DNA from: Rhizomys pruinosus
Taxonomy: Eukaryota > Chordata > Mammalia > Rodentia > Spalacidae
Length of the DNA: 64,000 nt
Direction of reading: 5' to 3'
Assembly: GCA_009823505.1 (NCBI GenBank)
Contig: VZQC01005882.1
Location: forward strand, 281,615 to 345,614
Of the stretch, positions 9,860 to 21,333 are shown piece after piece (within the stretch, counting starts at the first letter, position 1; each line of letters begins with the position of its first letter). The position numbers and the translations under genes were made by a program. The notes beneath the pieces were generated by a model. That model made no database searches. It was not told the origin of the DNA and saw nothing but the letters and a program-made list of their open reading frames with translations.

Positions 9860-11234
9860 TTTTTTTTTTTTTTTTTAATGTAGTTTATATTTTTTCTCAT
9901 TGTAAATTATACTGAAGGAATTCTGTACATCTAATATACTAAATGATGTTCTTGTATTGCATACCTAGTTTAAATATAAAACTGGTTTTGAAATTAAAAG
10001 TGCGATTTTGGAAAATACAGTAAGGTCATAAATAGACACAAACTATTAAGAACAATAATAGAAAAAGTTAAACAGATGTATCAACCACAAAGCCTACCAG
10101 AAAATGACCAGGATCAGAGATATCCCTGGGATTTCTACAAACCAAGAAAATGGAAACTTTGATCCTGAAAAGAATCACATCTATTTTAAGCAGCAATGAT
10201 CCTTCTTTAATTACTCTTAAGGAAAATTCTAATTTATGTATCCATTCCCAAATATTTATGAGTAATGTGTTTACTATACAGTCCTCTATATAGCACGATA
10301 CATCTATGATATAATACTAGTGAGTGCAGAATTGCCAGGCATGGTCTACTCATGGCTATGTGCTCAGATAGAAAATCTCATTCTGCGAAGCTTGTCAGTC
10401 AAGCTACAATCAGAGTAATTCCAGAGCATAGGGTTTGCTGAGACAAGCAATTTGGAAAATACCCACCCACCATTTCACAGCAGTGAATACAGCTTGGAAG
10501 GTGGTTTCTGTAAGGACAGTTTGAACTTCAGGTCAAAGAGGAGGACCTGTGATCATTCATATACAGATCTATGATCATTCAATTTCACACCACCTGGCAA
10601 AGATTGAGTCCAAAATAGCCCACCTGCTAAACATTATATTCTGATCAAAAATCAGATCACATGGACTGACTGTTCTTGTTTGAAAAATTTACGCATGACT
10701 CAGCAAAAAAGAAAAGAAAAAAGAAAAGAAAATTAAGCTATTTTCTATAGTTGCAAAATTCTGACTTCTCTGTGCCTTGCCAGAATGCAAACTTAATGGC
10801 AGGTTCTCGTGGGAAATTTCCAGATTTGTTCAGCAATTGACGTTAGCAAAAAGCACACTGAGTCAATTGAGAGGAGCCCAGACTGCCCAAATTAGAGTTC
10901 CTGGTGTGCGGAGCAACAACTGCAAGGTTATTTTGGGGAAGCTAGTCTGTAAGTTTTCTGAAATTTTTGTTGTCAGCACACTGTCCTGCCTCAGGATTGG
11001 ATTAATTAAGGCATGTGTGGACATTTCTCCTCCCATCCTGAGAATGATGGTAAAGGTCATCACCACCAAAACCACAGAGGACTAAATGACATCCCATTTT
11101 AGTGTTATAATTCCAAGAAGACTTTTGTTAAAATAAACACACCGGGGGCTTTTAAATAAACTACCCTGATTATTAGCTGGTGTGCTTTTTCTCCCTTGAG
11201 TGTGACCCACTGAAGAACAGTTTACATACATCCA
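9860..11234. other. Long repeat-poor interval
   Basis: About 1.37 kb without any repeat I recognise. It includes a 102-codon frame (10777-11085) with no known domain and no clear coding character, a purine run (10708-10735) and an AP-1/NF-E2-like site at 10695. It is the largest clean block in the left part of the window and a reasonable place to test for conserved noncoding elements. Confidence 0.4.
10695..10705 (+). promoter_or_regulatory. NF-E2/MARE/ARE-like motif
   Basis: ATGACTCAGCA contains the AP-1 core TGACTCA extended to the NF-E2/antioxidant-response pattern TGAC-NNN-GC. It lies in a repeat-poor block. A single 11-base motif is expected by chance at some rate, so function is only a possibility. 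Confidence 0.3.
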
Positions 11235-12126
11235 TTCACTGAGCACCTACTAAGTTTAAGATATTACATCTTAGGGTGAGATTCAGTGATGAAGCCCAGC
11301 TTCATGGTACTTAAGGAGATTAGGTTCTAGAGTAGTCACACATAGACTGACTCATTCAAGCCATCTTCACCAAGTACTTACTATGTTTCAGCCACTGCCA
11401 AACCACTTAGGCTGTATCACTGAACAAAACAGACCAACTTCTTATGAAGATTGCATGGTAGCAGGGAGATCCAGAACATAAAACTATAATCAGAATGAAT
11501 AGTTACTGTACATGGTATGTTAGAAAAGGATAGGAATCAGGAGAATGGAAATGTCTGATGCTGTAGTTTAAGTGGAACTCATCAGAAAGATGTCCTTTGT
11601 GCAAAGACTAGGAGGTGGGGAGAACCATAGCTGGTGGAGAGTGACGGGCACTCCAGGAACCCAGAGCTGCCAGCCACAGGGCTTGTGATGGGAGAATAAT
11701 AGCCATATCTGGGGAACAGAAGGGAGCCATTGTGGCCAGAGTGGACTGGACAAGGAGTGGGAGATAAGATTAGAGAGCAGGTGGGACTGGAGAGGAGGCT
11801 GAAAGAGGAGTGGGTAGATCATAAACTTGTGAGCCACTGAAAGGATTTGGGGTTTGTCCTGCATGGAATATAAACCAGAGGAATTGTGTGATCTGTTTTC
11901 TATTTTTAAAGGCTACAAGTATCTATATTGGGAATAGACAGACTTGGGAGACTATCAAGAATCAAAGCATGGAGGACTCTCAGGAAGTTATTAGAGAAAT
12001 CTTGGCTAGCATGTAGGGCTCATTGAGCCAGAATGATAGCAGTGAAGAAGGTGAAGAGAAAGCCAAGTTCTGGGACTGTTTGATAATTGAGCCAATAGAT
12101 TTCCTGAAGGATTGGATATGAGATGG
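11235..12126 (-). repeat. Old L2-like repeat, antisense (longest copy)
   Basis: Starts with 'cattcactgagcacctacta', passes 'cactgaacaaaacagaccaa', and continues through 'gtggccagagtggactggac', 'gtgtgatctgttttctat' and 'cctgaaggattggatatgag'. The order matches a common ancient mammalian repeat. From 11593 it is shared with copy A. The family assignment to L2 is tentative. Confidence 0.5.
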
Positions 12127-12826
12127 GAAATAAAAACACATACCTTCATTTATTCATTCACTCTTTATTCCTCAGTCACCTATTAATCTACAAGCAGCAC
12201 CTGGACCTTTTGTGCATGGATTGCACTTACACTGACAGTGTAGAGGAATGTAGTCTTAGCTTCAGATCTCCAAGTGTCTAAGACTGTGAGAATAGACACG
12301 TGGCAGTAAAGAGAGAATGAACAATTCTCCTTAGAGAGTTGGAAGTTTAGATGCAGAGGAGAGAAGATATACTCAGATTAGATCTCAAAGAAGAAATGGA
12401 CACTTGTCAGTTGAAGTTTATGAGTTTCCTCTACAAAGGTCAAGGTAGACAAATAGGAGGAGACTGTTACACGAATCTGAGAAACAAGAGTAGTCCCATG
12501 TGTGGTGGGTATAGGGTTCTAAGTGGGAACATTGATCCAAGAGTCCGGAGAAAAGGACTGGAGGGATCACCAGTGGTTAAGAGCATTGACTGCTCTTACA
12601 GAGGACACGGGTTTGGTTTCCCTGTCCCCATATGACAGCTCACAACCTTCCATAACTCCAGGTTCAGGGATCTGATGACATCTTCTGGCCTCGCGCAGGC
12701 AATCGTTGGCACACAATTCAACACACACACACACACACACAACACACCACTCACACACACAGACACACGACAACACACACACACACACACCAAAAACACT
12801 CACATATTAAAAATAAATAAATCTTT
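11593..12826 (+). repeat. Direct duplication, copy B
   Basis: Counterpart of 1-1233. Unlike copy A, it has its full left context: the old repeat continues to 11235. Its B2 tail was hit by a B1 that copy A lacks. Beyond the tail the two loci share nothing visible. Confidence 0.9.
12127..12554. other. Unassigned stretch inside duplication copy B
   Basis: Counterpart of 536-962, identical by eye. No gene seen; the 94-codon frame 12351-12635 is not recognised and runs into the B2. Confidence 0.5.
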
Positions 12827-12830
12827 TTTT
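12555..12830 (+). mobile_element. B2 SINE with CA tract, split from its tail by B1
   Basis: The same B2 as in copy A but with several one-base indels (for example caccagtgg in place of cactcagtgg) and a shorter, broken CA tract. Its AAATAAAT tail is duplicated on either side of the B1 at 12831-13008. Confidence 0.88.
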
Positions 12831-13008
12831 GGTCTTTTTGAGACAGGGTCTCCCTGTAGCCCCCAGCTGTCCTGAACTCACTCGTAAACCATAGCCCCAG
12901 CTGTCCTGGAACTCACTCTGTAGACCAGGCTGGCCTTGAACTCACAGAGATCCACCTGCCTCTGCCTCCCAAGTGCTAGGATTAAAGGCATGCGCCACCA
13001 TGCCCGAT
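12831..13008 (-). mobile_element. B1 SINE with extra internal duplication and 24-bp TSD
   Basis: An antisense B1 flanked by a 24-base direct repeat (12807-12830 and 13009-13032). Inside it a segment of about 36 bases (tagcccccagctgtcctgaa to taaacca) is repeated, with differences, as tagccccagctgtcctgg to tagacca. This makes the element about 35 bases longer than usual. Confidence 0.93.
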
Positions 13009-13032
13009 TTAAAAATAAATAAATCTTTTTTT

Positions 13033-13744
13033 AAAAAAGATTCTAGACAGAGACCTGGGCTTCGCTTTCAGATTGCTTGAGCCCTCAACCTAACATGGTA
13101 GCCATTTGCCTTTCAATGACGAGGAAACATTGAAAAGGTTCAGGTCATAGAATAAAAGAATCAGGTTTCTCTTTCTGGAAAAGTAACTAGTTGACTAGGA
13201 AAAATGTCTTGGAGAAGTTTGCGTAAAGTCATTGGCAGAGTGAACAAAAACGCATATGGAGTTTGTGAGACTCAGTATGGGGAAAATATGTCATTAAAAG
13301 TTCAATATCAATTATTAATAAAAGTTAACATATATCCATCCATGAGAGGCAAAGCTTCCTTCTCTCCAAAGGCTGTGATTCTGCACTGCAATCCCAGCAG
13401 TCAGTCAACCAAAAGAACACATGTTAATGTTAAGGACACGCTGCCATTGACTCTGTAAGATATGACATTAAGTAATGTGTTCCTCCCCTCCAAGGACAGA
13501 CAAACCTGGAAGCACATGCTGGGTGTGCACAGGTCTGGCTTTAAGACTCAGGCCTCTCTTTCTTGAGTGCAGTATTCCTCATTTGACAAAGTGACATAAA
13601 AGTCATTTGAAAAAAAAAAATCAGTTGAAATCTAACAAAATCAGATTCTGCCTGGAAGGCCCTGGAACCCATTTATTAAGCACTACAGATTATATTATAA
13701 GGGGTGAAACAGTTGTGAAACCTTGGAAGTTTCTCTCTCTGAGC
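13033..13744. other. Repeat-poor interval, no gene seen
   Basis: No repeat or exon recognised. The 84-codon frame 13204-13458 shows no known domain. Confidence 0.35.
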
Positions 13745-14265
13745 CCACTTTGTCTTTTTTAATAGTATTTTTTATTCTCTGAAAATTTTGTACATTTATA
13801 CAATGTATTTTCGTCATAGGCATACGCTGTTTCCTTCCTCTGACTCCTCAAATTTCCCCCAACATGAGACCCTTCCACCTTCATGTCTTGTTGTTGTCCT
13901 TATGAATGATCCCTAAGTCCAACCAGCACTGCCCACATGTTCCTGGGTGTGTGCTCTCCACTCCTGGGCCCAGGAGAGTGTGATTCTCCCTCAGTAACCA
14001 TCAACTGCTAATTGTCCTCTACCAAGGGTGGGACCTCAGGGTCCCTTCCCCGATTCCTGCTGGCATTTGACTGGCTTGATAGTATACAGGTAACCACACA
14101 GGTGCTGTGAGTTAGGCTCACATGAGTTGGTGTGTGTTGCAACTGTGTCATTTCTAGAAGTCTGCTTTTTATAGCTCACCTCTTCATCTGGCACCCTCCT
14201 CCTCCCCACCCCACCCCCATTCTTACATTCCTTTTGAGATGTTTCCCAAGCTTTGGATGCAGGGA
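13745..14265 (-). mobile_element. L1 3' UTR, antisense (Lx-like)
   Basis: Follows the order of an antisense Lx-type 3' UTR: 'tttatacaatgtattttcgt', 'cccacatgttcctgggtgtg', 'taaccatcaactgctaattg', 'tgactggcttgatagtatac' and 'tgtgtcatttctagaagtct'. More diverged than the 57-kb copy. Confidence 0.72.
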
Positions 14266-14599
14266 GTTTAGTATAGATGACTCACCTACAGTGAGCACCC
14301 ACGACTTATACTTGGCACTTGGACCAAATACCACCTCAGTGTTGTTACCTGGAAAGAACGTGTGTGATAATGGTGTGTTTCCTATTCAGTTTAGGGAAAG
14401 ACTGAAAAAGATAACTTTTTTTTGCAAGACTTGGTACAATACCTGGAACTTACTGAGTACTTTCAAAGAGACATTATAATCAATTAACTAAAGAGCAGGG
14501 CTGATTAAATGACAGATTGAAGAGGGGCTTAGAATGTTCCAGTCCTTAGCATAGTGGTAGGGGATGTGCCAAAAGGAGGGAAAGCAAAGAAAAAAGAAA
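14266..14599. other. Unassigned interval
   Basis: No exon or repeat identified. A frame of 115 codons (14132-14479) starts inside the L1 UTR and is not convincing. Confidence 0.3.
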
Positions 14600-14930
14600 G
14601 TTCATCTCTTCGCTCCCCTTTCCCATGACACCATTATTCTCCATGTTCTATGGGTCCTGTGATTACTTTCAAGTCTTACACTAACCCTGGTATGCCTTTC
14701 ACTCAGCCTGAGCATGGCATGCTTCTCTCAGGGCACCCAAGCAACCTGCCTTTATACTACCCCATGGTGATGAGTCAGGATATGCTTTCTCTGCCATGTG
14801 GGCATGCTTTGTCCATTGAACTATTCTATACTGTGAGATCCTCTCAAGGAGAACTTACACTTATCCCTTCATCTTTATATCCGTGGGGCCCATTGTACTG
14901 TCTGATACAGACCTATACATGCATTCCTTG
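14600..14930 (+). mobile_element. Possible L2 3' end, sense
   Basis: 'actgtgagatcctctcaagg' and 'cccttcatctttatatccgt' recall the L2 phrase 'gactgtgagctccttgaggg ... ttcatctttgtatccccag'. The upstream half is too diverged to confirm. The 93-codon frame here is not coding. Confidence 0.4.
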
Positions 14931-16744
14931 ACTATCTGTTGACCTGAGCTTAGATTAACCTCATCACTGGCTTGTTGATTACTAAGGGATCTGAAGAAAT
15001 GGGTGACAGGAAATTCCATGCAGGTTAAGGGAATGGACGAAGGCATGGTGAGGAGGGAGGGGTGTGGGGGAAATGATGCCCAGGAGTGTATGGCCAGAGA
15101 TAGGGGTGGTGGAGCTGACTCCACAGACAATAGTCACCTATTGATGGGTCAGACAAAGGGGTGGCATAGTCAGAGTCATGACTGAAGAAGAATCTGAGAG
15201 ACGGAGTAAGAGTGGGGCTGCAGACAAACCCCATAAGAAACAGCTGTTTAATTTCACCAGCAGATGTCAGATCTGCTGGAAATTGGCTGACTCTTGCTGA
15301 AAGCTGTTGCAAGAGCAATAAATGCAGACTAAGAATGCTTCCTGGAGTCTCGTTCATTTTGTTCCACCAAGTTTCACAATTGCCCTGTTTGTTGTCTTCT
15401 TCTAAGAACAGCTGTGCAGGATAGAAGAGACTTTTGGATGGTTCTCATTCTGTCCTGTAACTGCTTCCCGTTTATTCTTGAGATGACATCTGAAGAGGCC
15501 AGAAATTACTCAGGTGTTCTTTTGTATTCCTTTCAAAAACATCCTCAGAGAAATGACTTCTGCTGTTAATCCTGTGTGAATAATTCATTGATGTTTGGGG
15601 TTCAGCACTCAGAGAACTGTTTGGATTACAAAGGGGCAATCATATCCTCCCCCAGTGTCTTGCCAAAAGAAAGAATTCAAAAAATATTTGTTAAAAGAAT
15701 AAGTGAATAATTCATTGCAACATTCATTGTGGTAGCCTCTGCCTGGAAGTGGAGTCGAGTCTTGTTTTCCACAGCTTAAGTTTTCCATATTAGGCTGAAT
15801 CATTTGCTTTCTGGACCAGTACTAACCTTGTACCTGCCTTTCAACAGTCTGTGCTATTGCAGAAAAAAAGCCAGACTAAACTCAGGCAGACACTCATGCA
15901 CATGGTACAAGACAGATGGGGATGGATGTAGTGTGGCAGGCAGGGCTTCTGTAAGTGGTCAGCACCAGGAAGTACCATGGACATTGATGCTTATGTGAAT
16001 GCATGGGCCATTGTTGAAAATGCCACTGTTCCTGAGGGCACCATATCAGAGTAGATTTATATTCACCCTATTCTTCATTCGTGTTGATTATGTTCAGGAC
16101 ATTTATGAAGACTTCTGGGAAGGCCACCATCAAAACTCCTACCTACAAGCTCATTTTTGGTGTTGCAGACTTGTTGGGAAGGTTTTCTGTGTGTGTGTGT
16201 GTTGTGCTGTTTTTTTAGGGGGTGTGCTTGCTTGTGTGTGTTAAGGGAAAATCTGCACTCTGTAGCTTTGATCCATGGTACTTCCTCTGTCCAGGAAATC
16301 TCAACCAAGAGGCCTTCCCTCAGCAATAGTACTCAGTAATGGGACCAGGACTCAGCCAGGCACTACCCTGGTTCTTCAAAATGGATGCATAGTGGTTCTA
16401 TTCAGAGTACACAAAACACAAAAACAATCTACTTAGGATCATTTGTCTCTCATGTTCTTAACAATAAAGGTCAACAATGAACAGTTCTTATAATAATCAC
16501 TAATTCACTAACCCAGTAAGATACCTTAATATAGACTATTTCATAAATTAAAGTAACAGAAAACAATAAGAGATTTCAACAAAATTGACAAGCTGATTTT
16601 ATATGTCCTAGGTCTGACAATTTTGAAATTTCACATTCTGAGCACATAAATATCTAGGAATTGTAGCAAGCCAGAAGTCATAAGCCACTTCACAGCAAAC
16701 GTCAACAAAGGTTGGTACTAGCACTTCATGACTGCAGTCCAGTT
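14931..16744. other. Long interval without recognised genes or repeats
   Basis: About 1.8 kb of mostly unassigned sequence. Minor features are a short GT run (16188-16202) and several weak frames (60-110 codons) on both strands without domains. Nothing supports an exon. Confidence 0.35.
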
Positions 16745-17088
16745 ATATTATAAATAAGCAGAGAAGGGAATGAAAATGAAAAATGAAAAAGATGGAGAAA
16801 GGTGCTCAATGACATTAGCCACTAAGGAAAAGCAAATGAAAATTTTATTGATATGTCATTTCATCCCAGTCAGAATTGCCACAGATGCTGATGAGAAACA
16901 GTCAAAGGGCTTCTTAGACACTGCAGGTATGAAGGGAACCTGGGCTGTCCACTGTGGAAGTCAGTGGAGGTTTAAATAAATAAATAAATAAATAAATAAA
17001 AAATAAATAAATAAATAAATAAATAAATAAAATAATCAATAGACCATATGAGCTAACTATACCATTCCTGGGTATGTGTCTGACTAAC
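16745..17088 (+). mobile_element. Old L1 ORF2 3' part, sense, split by an AAAT microsatellite
   Basis: 'tgctcaatgacattagccac', 'gtcatttcatcccagtcaga', 'gaacctgggctgtccactgt' and 'actataccattcctgggtat' are in L1 ORF2 order. In place of the expected A-rich codons between 'gtggagg' and 'accatatgagc' is an (AAAT)n tract (16972-17036). It is a decayed, non-coding copy. Confidence 0.75.
16972..17036. repeat. (AAAT)n microsatellite inside L1
   Basis: About 16 AAAT units with one interruption (aaaaaat near 17000). It probably expanded from an A-rich stretch of the host L1. Confidence 0.95.
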
Positions 17089-17412
17089 TTCATTGGATTT
17101 GGAATCACCCTGGAGATGCATCTCTGGGCCTGTGTGTGAGGAGGTTTCCACGGAGGTTTAAAGGCGGTCAGGGCAGCACCAACTAAATGAAAAGGATGCA
17201 GCAGCTATGCACCAGCAGTCATCTCTCTGTCTCCTGCCTACAGGTGCATTGTGACGGCTGGCTTCAGGTCCTGCCACCATGCCCAAGAGCTGCCAGAACT
17301 TTCCCACTATCCTGGTCTGTACCCTCAAACCATGAGCTGAAAATAAACCTTTCCTGTCTTCAGTTGCTTCTTGTTATGTATTTTATCACACCAGCAAGCA
17401 AAGGAACTAATA
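17089..17412 (+). mobile_element. MaLR-like LTR, sense
   Basis: Its right part reads 'gtaccctcaaaccatgagct', 'aaaataaacctttcctgtct' and 'gtattttatcacaccagcaa', ending 'ggaactaatacag'. This is the typical end of a rodent MaLR-type LTR: polyadenylation signal AATAAA followed by a conserved terminus. It is a solitary element with no internal coding region. Confidence 0.6.
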
Positions 17413-17596
17413 CAGGTACTATCTGAGATTCTCATCCACCACCTATGATTCTATAATCAATGGAGTATTTTGAAAACCCAGCAGTGCCTATTCAAAATTA
17501 ACATAAATATAACCTATGACCCATCAGTTCAATTTCTAATTACAAAAAATCTGAAATGCATGGCCATATCAAAAGACCTGTATATGATCATCTGTA

Positions 17597-17808
17597 GAGA
17601 GCTGGAATGATGGCTCAGCAGTTAAGAGCACTGGCTGCTATTGAGTTACAGAGGACCTGTGTTCAGTTTCTGGAACCTACCTGGTGGCTGACAATCATCC
17701 ATAACTCTAGTTCCAGGGAATCTGATTTCCTCTTCCACAGTCCACACCTGGGTGCACTAACATGCAGCCCAAACACTCATACAAATAAAATTAAATCAAT
17801 CAAAAAGA
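17597..17808 (+). mobile_element. B2 SINE
   Basis: Head agagctggaatgatggctca, gcagttaagagcactggctg, one copy of 'aactctagttccaggg', and an A-rich tail. It has an insertion in the tRNA part (ctattgagttacagagg). An older subfamily without the 17-bp duplication. Confidence 0.88.
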
Positions 17809-17817
17809 ATGTGGGGT

Positions 17818-17967
17818 TCTTTTGTCTTTTTTTGAGACAGGGTCTCCCTTTAGTCCCAGCTGGCCTGGAGCTCACTATGTAGACCAGGCAGGCCTTGAAC
17901 TCACAAAGATCCACCTGCCTTTGCCTCCCAAGTGCTAGGATTAAAGGCATGTGCCACCACGCCCGGC
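17818..17967 (-). mobile_element. B1 SINE, antisense
   Basis: A complete antisense B1 from tctttttttgagacagggtc to caccacgcccggc, inserted in or just behind the A-rich tail of the preceding B2. Confidence 0.93.
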
Positions 17968-18215
17968 AAGAAGGTTTTAGAAACATTAATAATTGCTCCA
18001 AACAGAAATAGCCAAGTGCCATACACTGCATAATGGTGGAATGAATTGTATTTCATTTGTATACTGAAATATTTTGTGTAATAATGGTTTATAATACCAG
18101 CAGAACAGTTACCATTAGAAAGAGGGGTAAATAGTACTTGGAAATGGCACGAGGGGGCTTCTGGGATTAAGGAATGTTCTGGTTCCTAAGCCAGGCTGTA
18201 CTAATATGAAATAGG

Positions 18216-18218
<3 letters not shown>

Positions 18219-18265
<47 letters not shown>
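18219..18265. repeat. (AT)n microsatellite
   Basis: About 23 perfect AT dinucleotides. Confidence 0.98.
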
Positions 18266-18269
<4 letters not shown>

Positions 18270-18342
18270 ACTTATTTATACCCTTCCTCTGTGCATATTT
18301 TATATGTACTCACAAAAAACACTATTTAAAAATGTAGATTAT

Positions 18343-18535
18343 GGGGCTGGAGAGATGGCTCAGTGCTTAAGAGTACTTTCTGTTCTCACAAAGGACAGAA
18401 GTTTGGTTTCAAACACCTATATCAGGTGACATCCAGCTGCCTATACACACGGCTCCAGGGGATCTGAGGCACTCTTCTGGCCTCCTCAGGTACCTCCTCA
18501 GGTGCACACCTAGATACAGAAATTTAAAAGATAAA
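18343..18535 (+). mobile_element. B2 SINE, old
   Basis: Starts ggggctggagagatggctca and keeps 'ggctccaggggatctgaggc' and 'cactcttctggcctcc'. A short local duplication (tcctcaggtacc / tcctcaggtgca) precedes the tail. The B box is degraded (agtttggtttc). Confidence 0.85.
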
Positions 18536-19440
18536 TTCAAAAATATCTAGATTAAATGATAGCAGATCAGCACCAATATCTTATGTAAGTTTTCATGCAG
18601 GGTTTTTTTTTTTTTTTGCTTGATATACTTTAAAATTTGTAGTGATAAGATAGTAATTCTGCACAGGTGTAGAGTACAGTGTGCTTTTTCAATGCACATA
18701 AACAATGTTTAATGATCAGATCAGGGTAATTGGCATATCTATCACATCAAAGGTTTGCCCTTTCTTTTTGCTGGGAGCATTCAACATCCTCCCTACTATT
18801 ACTAGCTATTTTGAAATAGATAAGTGATTGCTATCCACAGTAGCTGCTGCTGTGCTACAGACCACCAGAAGTTAGTCTTCCTGTCCATTGTGCTCTCCCT
18901 TCCCTTCTCAGTCTCTAATGATAATATCCTACGCTCTGTTTCTATAAGATCGGCTCTGTAGCTTCTGCATACATGTGGGAATGTATAATAGCTGTCTTTC
19001 TGTGCCTGACTTACTTAACATAGTGCCTTTAGGCTTGTCTGTGTTATGAAAATTATGGGATTTCACTGCATTTTTAAGACTGAATTATATTCCATTATAT
19101 GTACTGAATTATATTCTGTTATCTGTCTATCTCTTGTTATACACAGGTTCATTCCTTATCTGGCTCTAGTGAATACTACTACAATAAACTTGGGAATGCA
19201 AATGACTATTCTATACTTACTTCCTTTCAAGTCTGTATCTGTCTCTGTGCCTGTATCTGTGTGCGTGGTGGAACTGCTGGATTACGTGGTGGTTGAATTT
19301 CTAGTGTTTTTGGAAGGCACCTTTACACTACCTTCTAAAATGGATACACAGTCCTGGAAATACCAGGTGAGAACTGTGTTTTTTTTCTCCATCTTTAGCA
19401 ATGCTTATTATTATTTTGTATTTTTAAAAATAGGCATTCT

Positions 19441-19654
19441 GGGGCTGGAGAGATGGCTCAGTGGTTAAAAGCGCTGACTGCTCTTGCCGAGGAACCGGGT
19501 TCGATCCCCAACACCCACATGGTGGCTAAGAACCATCTTTAACTCCAGTTCCAGGGAAATCCAACACCCTCTTCTGACCTCCGCTGCATTGCTCAACACG
19601 GGTTCACCAACCTACATGCAGACAGTACACTCATACACTTAAAAAATAATAAAT
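19441..19654 (+). mobile_element. B2 SINE with target-site duplication
   Basis: Full-length B2 flanked by AAAAATAGGCATTCT at 19426-19440 and 19655-19669. It has an intact B box (ggttcgatcccc) and a single 'aactccagttccaggg' module followed by 'aatccaacaccctcttctga'. This is an intermediate type between old B2 and the 17-bp-duplicated subfamily. Confidence 0.96.
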
Positions 19655-19796
19655 AAAAATAGGCATTCTGACTAGGGTAAAGGGCACCTCACTGATGCTT
19701 GTTTTTCACTTTCCAGATGATAAGTGATATTGAATATTTTGCTTCTGGGTATTTGTATATCTTTTTTTGAGAAATGTGTATTCAGATCATTTGCCC

Positions 19797-19979
19797 AAGC
19801 CAGGCATGTTAATGCATGCTTTTAATCCCAGCATTCAGGAGGCAGAGGCAGGAAAATCTCTGAGATCCAGGCTGGCCATGTCTACATAGCAAATTCCAGG
19901 TCACCTGAGGCTACAAACAGCAACAACAACAACAACAAAAAAACACAAACAACAACAAAACCAAAACAAACAAAAGAGC
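19797..19979 (+). mobile_element. B1 SINE with CAA-rich tail and TSD
   Basis: B1 from agccaggcatgttaatgcat to a long tail of CAA/AAAC repeats (19918-19976). It is flanked by TCATTTGCCC at 19787-19796 and 19980-19989. It sits in the antisense L1. Confidence 0.92.
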
Positions 19980-20267
19980 TCATTTGCCCATTTATTCAGA
20001 TTTTTCCATTATGTGTGTTCCCTATAATTTTGAATATTAATCCCTTTTAAATCTATAGCTTGTACATATTTTTCTTATTTTATAGATGATCTTTTAAGTC
20101 TTCAAATGGTTTCCTTTGTTATATCAAAACAATTTTGATGGATCTCATTGTCATTTGTCAGTTTTTGTTGTCTAACCTTTAAGATCATATCCAAATATTA
20201 ACTTTACCCAAACTAATGTTGAGGCATACATATCACCTTTGTTTTCACTTAATAAATTCCTAGTTTC

Positions 20268-21319
20268 CTTCACCATTGATACATCAAACAAAGCATTAAC
20301 ATCCAGAATATATAAGCTACTTAAAAAACAAAGAAGTAAGAAAACAAATGACCTACTCAAAAGATGGAGTAAAGAGCTGAACAGAGACTTCACCAGTAAG
20401 GAAGTAAAGATAGCTGAGAAACATCTTAAAAAGTGTTCAATATCACTAATAATTAAGGAAATGCAAATTAAAACCACACTAAGGTATCATCTCACTCCAA
20501 TAAGACTAGCCAAGATCAAGAAAACAAAAGACAAAAAATGATGGAGAGGTTGTGGGGAAAGGGGAACACTCATCCACTGCTGGTAGGAATGTAAACGGTA
20601 CAACCACTGTGGAAAGCAGTGTGGAGAGCCCCTAAAAAACTCAAAATGAGCCTACCACTGACCCAGCCATACCACTCCTGGGTATATACCCACACAAGAT
20701 GCATCCTACCACAAAGATACATGCACAGCTATGTTTATTGCAGCTCTGTTCACCATAGCAAAGACCTGGAACCAACCCAAATGCCCCTCAACTGATGACT
20801 GGATAACAAAAATGTGGTACATCTACACAATGGAGTTCTATGCAACAGTAAAGAAAGATGACATCATGAGCTTTGTTGGTAAATGGATGGAACTTGAAGC
20901 AATTATACTAAGTGAAGTAACACAGTCCCAGAAAAAAAAAAAGGCGAATGGTTTCCCTCATTTGTGGATGCTAACACCAAATCCCCAGTTGGCAGTCAAA
21001 TTGAGCAACTTTATTATTATATTTCATTGTATCTGAAAGCAACTGTGCTATTCCAATGTGAATCTATAAATGGGCTCTAGAATTATCCTACCACTTATAC
21101 TCACACATTGTAATTACCATGTATAGATGGAGAATATGTAGTCATATTCTAAAAAAGAATGTAAAGTTATACGACTTTATACCTGCATGCAAATTTACTG
21201 TTAAAATGTAAATCTCTAAATGTGTTTAGGAATCAACCTATAGTTTATTTTCAGAATTTTTAATTTTGACTTATGTGTGGAGTGTATATATGCATATTTT
21301 GGAATAACATAAATTTAAA
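20268..21319 (+). mobile_element. 5'-truncated L1 with target-site duplication
   Basis: A 1.05-kb sense L1 containing the end of ORF2 (acatccagaatatataagct, ctactcaaaagatggagtaa, tgggtatatacccac, caatggagttctatgc) and a 3' UTR. It is flanked by AAATTCCTAGTTTC at 20254-20267 and 21320-21333, so it is a defined insertion into the older antisense L1. ORF2 is broken by stops; frames of about 100 codons are remnants. It cannot mobilise itself. Confidence 0.93.
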
Positions 21320-21333
21320 AAATTCCTAGTTTC

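Larger units (their letters stand above)
18600..20253 (-). mobile_element. Old L1, antisense, hosting B2 and B1 insertions
   Basis: A diverged antisense L1 3' half: 'ttctgtgcctgacttactta', 'agactgaattatattccatt', 'cctcactgatgcttgttttt' and 'ctcatttgcccatttattca' match the antisense order of the L1 3' UTR and ORF2. B2 (19441-19654) and B1 (19797-19979) interrupt it, each with target duplications. It continues at 21334. The 140-codon frame 19046-19468 is antisense L1, not a gene. Confidence 0.78.

Noticed and set aside
10777..11085. 102-codon frame overlapped by a 70-codon antisense frame
   Set aside because: No family recognised and no supporting coding evidence; kept only as part of a repeat-free block.
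16000..16150. Possible processed pseudogene (text such as 'gaagacttctgggaaggcca')
   Set aside because: No extended similarity to a protein family could be recognised in any frame.
19046..19468. 140-codon frame
   Set aside because: Antisense old L1 sequence running into a B2 insertion.
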